This document shows, one piece after another, positions 63,981 through 64,000 of a stretch of 64,000 nt of DNA. This DNA is from Platanthera guangdongensis. Taxonomy: Eukaryota > Streptophyta > Magnoliopsida > Asparagales > Orchidaceae. Each line of letters begins with the position of its first letter. Positions within the stretch are counted from its first letter, which is position 1. The stretch lies in the NCBI GenBank assembly GCA_039583875.1, contig CM077164.1, forward strand, positions 67,301,628-67,365,627. The letters are read 5' to 3'. The position numbers and the translations under genes were made by a program. Under the pieces are notes generated by a model. It was not told where the DNA came from. It was given only the letters and a program-made list of their open reading frames with translations, and ran no database searches.

Positions 63981-64000
63981 GAAAAGAGCGGGGATTGTGT
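63981..64000 (+). other. Tat-4 polypurine tract and first bases of 3' LTR
   Basis: GAAAAGAGCGGGGATTG (63,981-63,997) equals the Tat-3 tract. The window then ends with TGT, the first bases of an LTR expected to continue ACAACCCCG. Confidence 0.8.

Larger units (their letters stand above)
59633..64000 (+). mobile_element. Tat-4, non-autonomous Tat-lineage element (3' LTR beyond window)
   Basis: The 5' LTR 59,633-61,141 begins TGTACAACCCCG and ends TTCCAACA, like Tat-3. The PBS region and PPT are near-identical to Tat-3. The interior (61,142-63,997) is only 2.86 kb. It codes a broken gag and protease and then a 3' tandem repeat related to that of Tat-3. RT, RNase H, integrase and the antisense genes are absent. 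The last three bases, TGT, are the start of the 3' LTR. Confidence 0.85.

Overview
This window looks like repeat-rich heterochromatin of a large-genome flowering plant. LTR retrotransposons of three kinds (SIRE-type copia, chromovirus-type gypsy, Tat-type gypsy), plant Harbinger and hAT-like DNA transposons, a miniature TRIM and an AT-rich satellite fill almost all of it. The species cannot be named from the sequence. No intact host gene, rRNA or tRNA gene was seen. The only host-like coding trace is a small possible terminal exon near 40.4 kb.

Layout of the left half (1-39,665), resolved from target-site duplications (TSDs) as one nest. An old copia element (Copia-1, + strand) is the host. 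A Harbinger transposon sits in its gag (right end 9,819, TAA beside it), and a gypsy element (Gypsy-1, 1,160-8,683, TSD ATGTT) sits in that Harbinger. A second copia (Copia-2, 16,907-28,343, TSD AGTAC) sits in the U3 of the Copia-1 3' LTR. A chromovirus (Gypsy-2, 28,347-38,720, TSD CAAGT) sits 3 bp beyond the edge of Copia-2 and itself carries a TRIM (32,676-33,121). The Copia-1 3' LTR is therefore split between 16,308-16,906 and 38,728-39,665.

Layout of the right half. Unassigned AT-rich DNA (39,666-42,330) leads into a ~177-180 bp satellite. The satellite is cut by a young Tat element (Tat-3, 42,375-54,418, TSD CTACT, LTRs ~1% apart), a MITE (54,800-55,633) and a hAT-like element (55,658-57,727) holding a 1-kb T-tract minisatellite. 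After 1.3 kb with nothing recognisable comes Tat-4 (59,633 to beyond the window), a non-autonomous relative of Tat-3 that goes from gag-protease straight to 3' repeats. The window ends 3 bp into its 3' LTR.

Most interesting theme: accessory genes with matched cis-words. Both copia elements carry, downstream of pol, an extra gene (aORF) with its own TATA promoter. Its N-terminal part resembles the plant-transposon-protein family, followed by an acidic middle and a coiled coil. The short DNA word arrayed upstream of the aORF is the same word arrayed in that element's U3: GTGTCGACAC in Copia-2, AATTCGTCGA in Copia-1. The unrelated Gypsy-2 carries GTGTCGACAC in its U3 with the same ~19-bp spacing. 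Tat-3 carries two spliced genes antisense to gag-pol, with their own TATA boxes; GCGAGCT words occur in its U3 and in front of the second gene. This suggests, as inference, TE-encoded regulators acting on arrays in their own promoters. Copia-2 is also structurally odd: its interior is inverted relative to its outer LTR ends.
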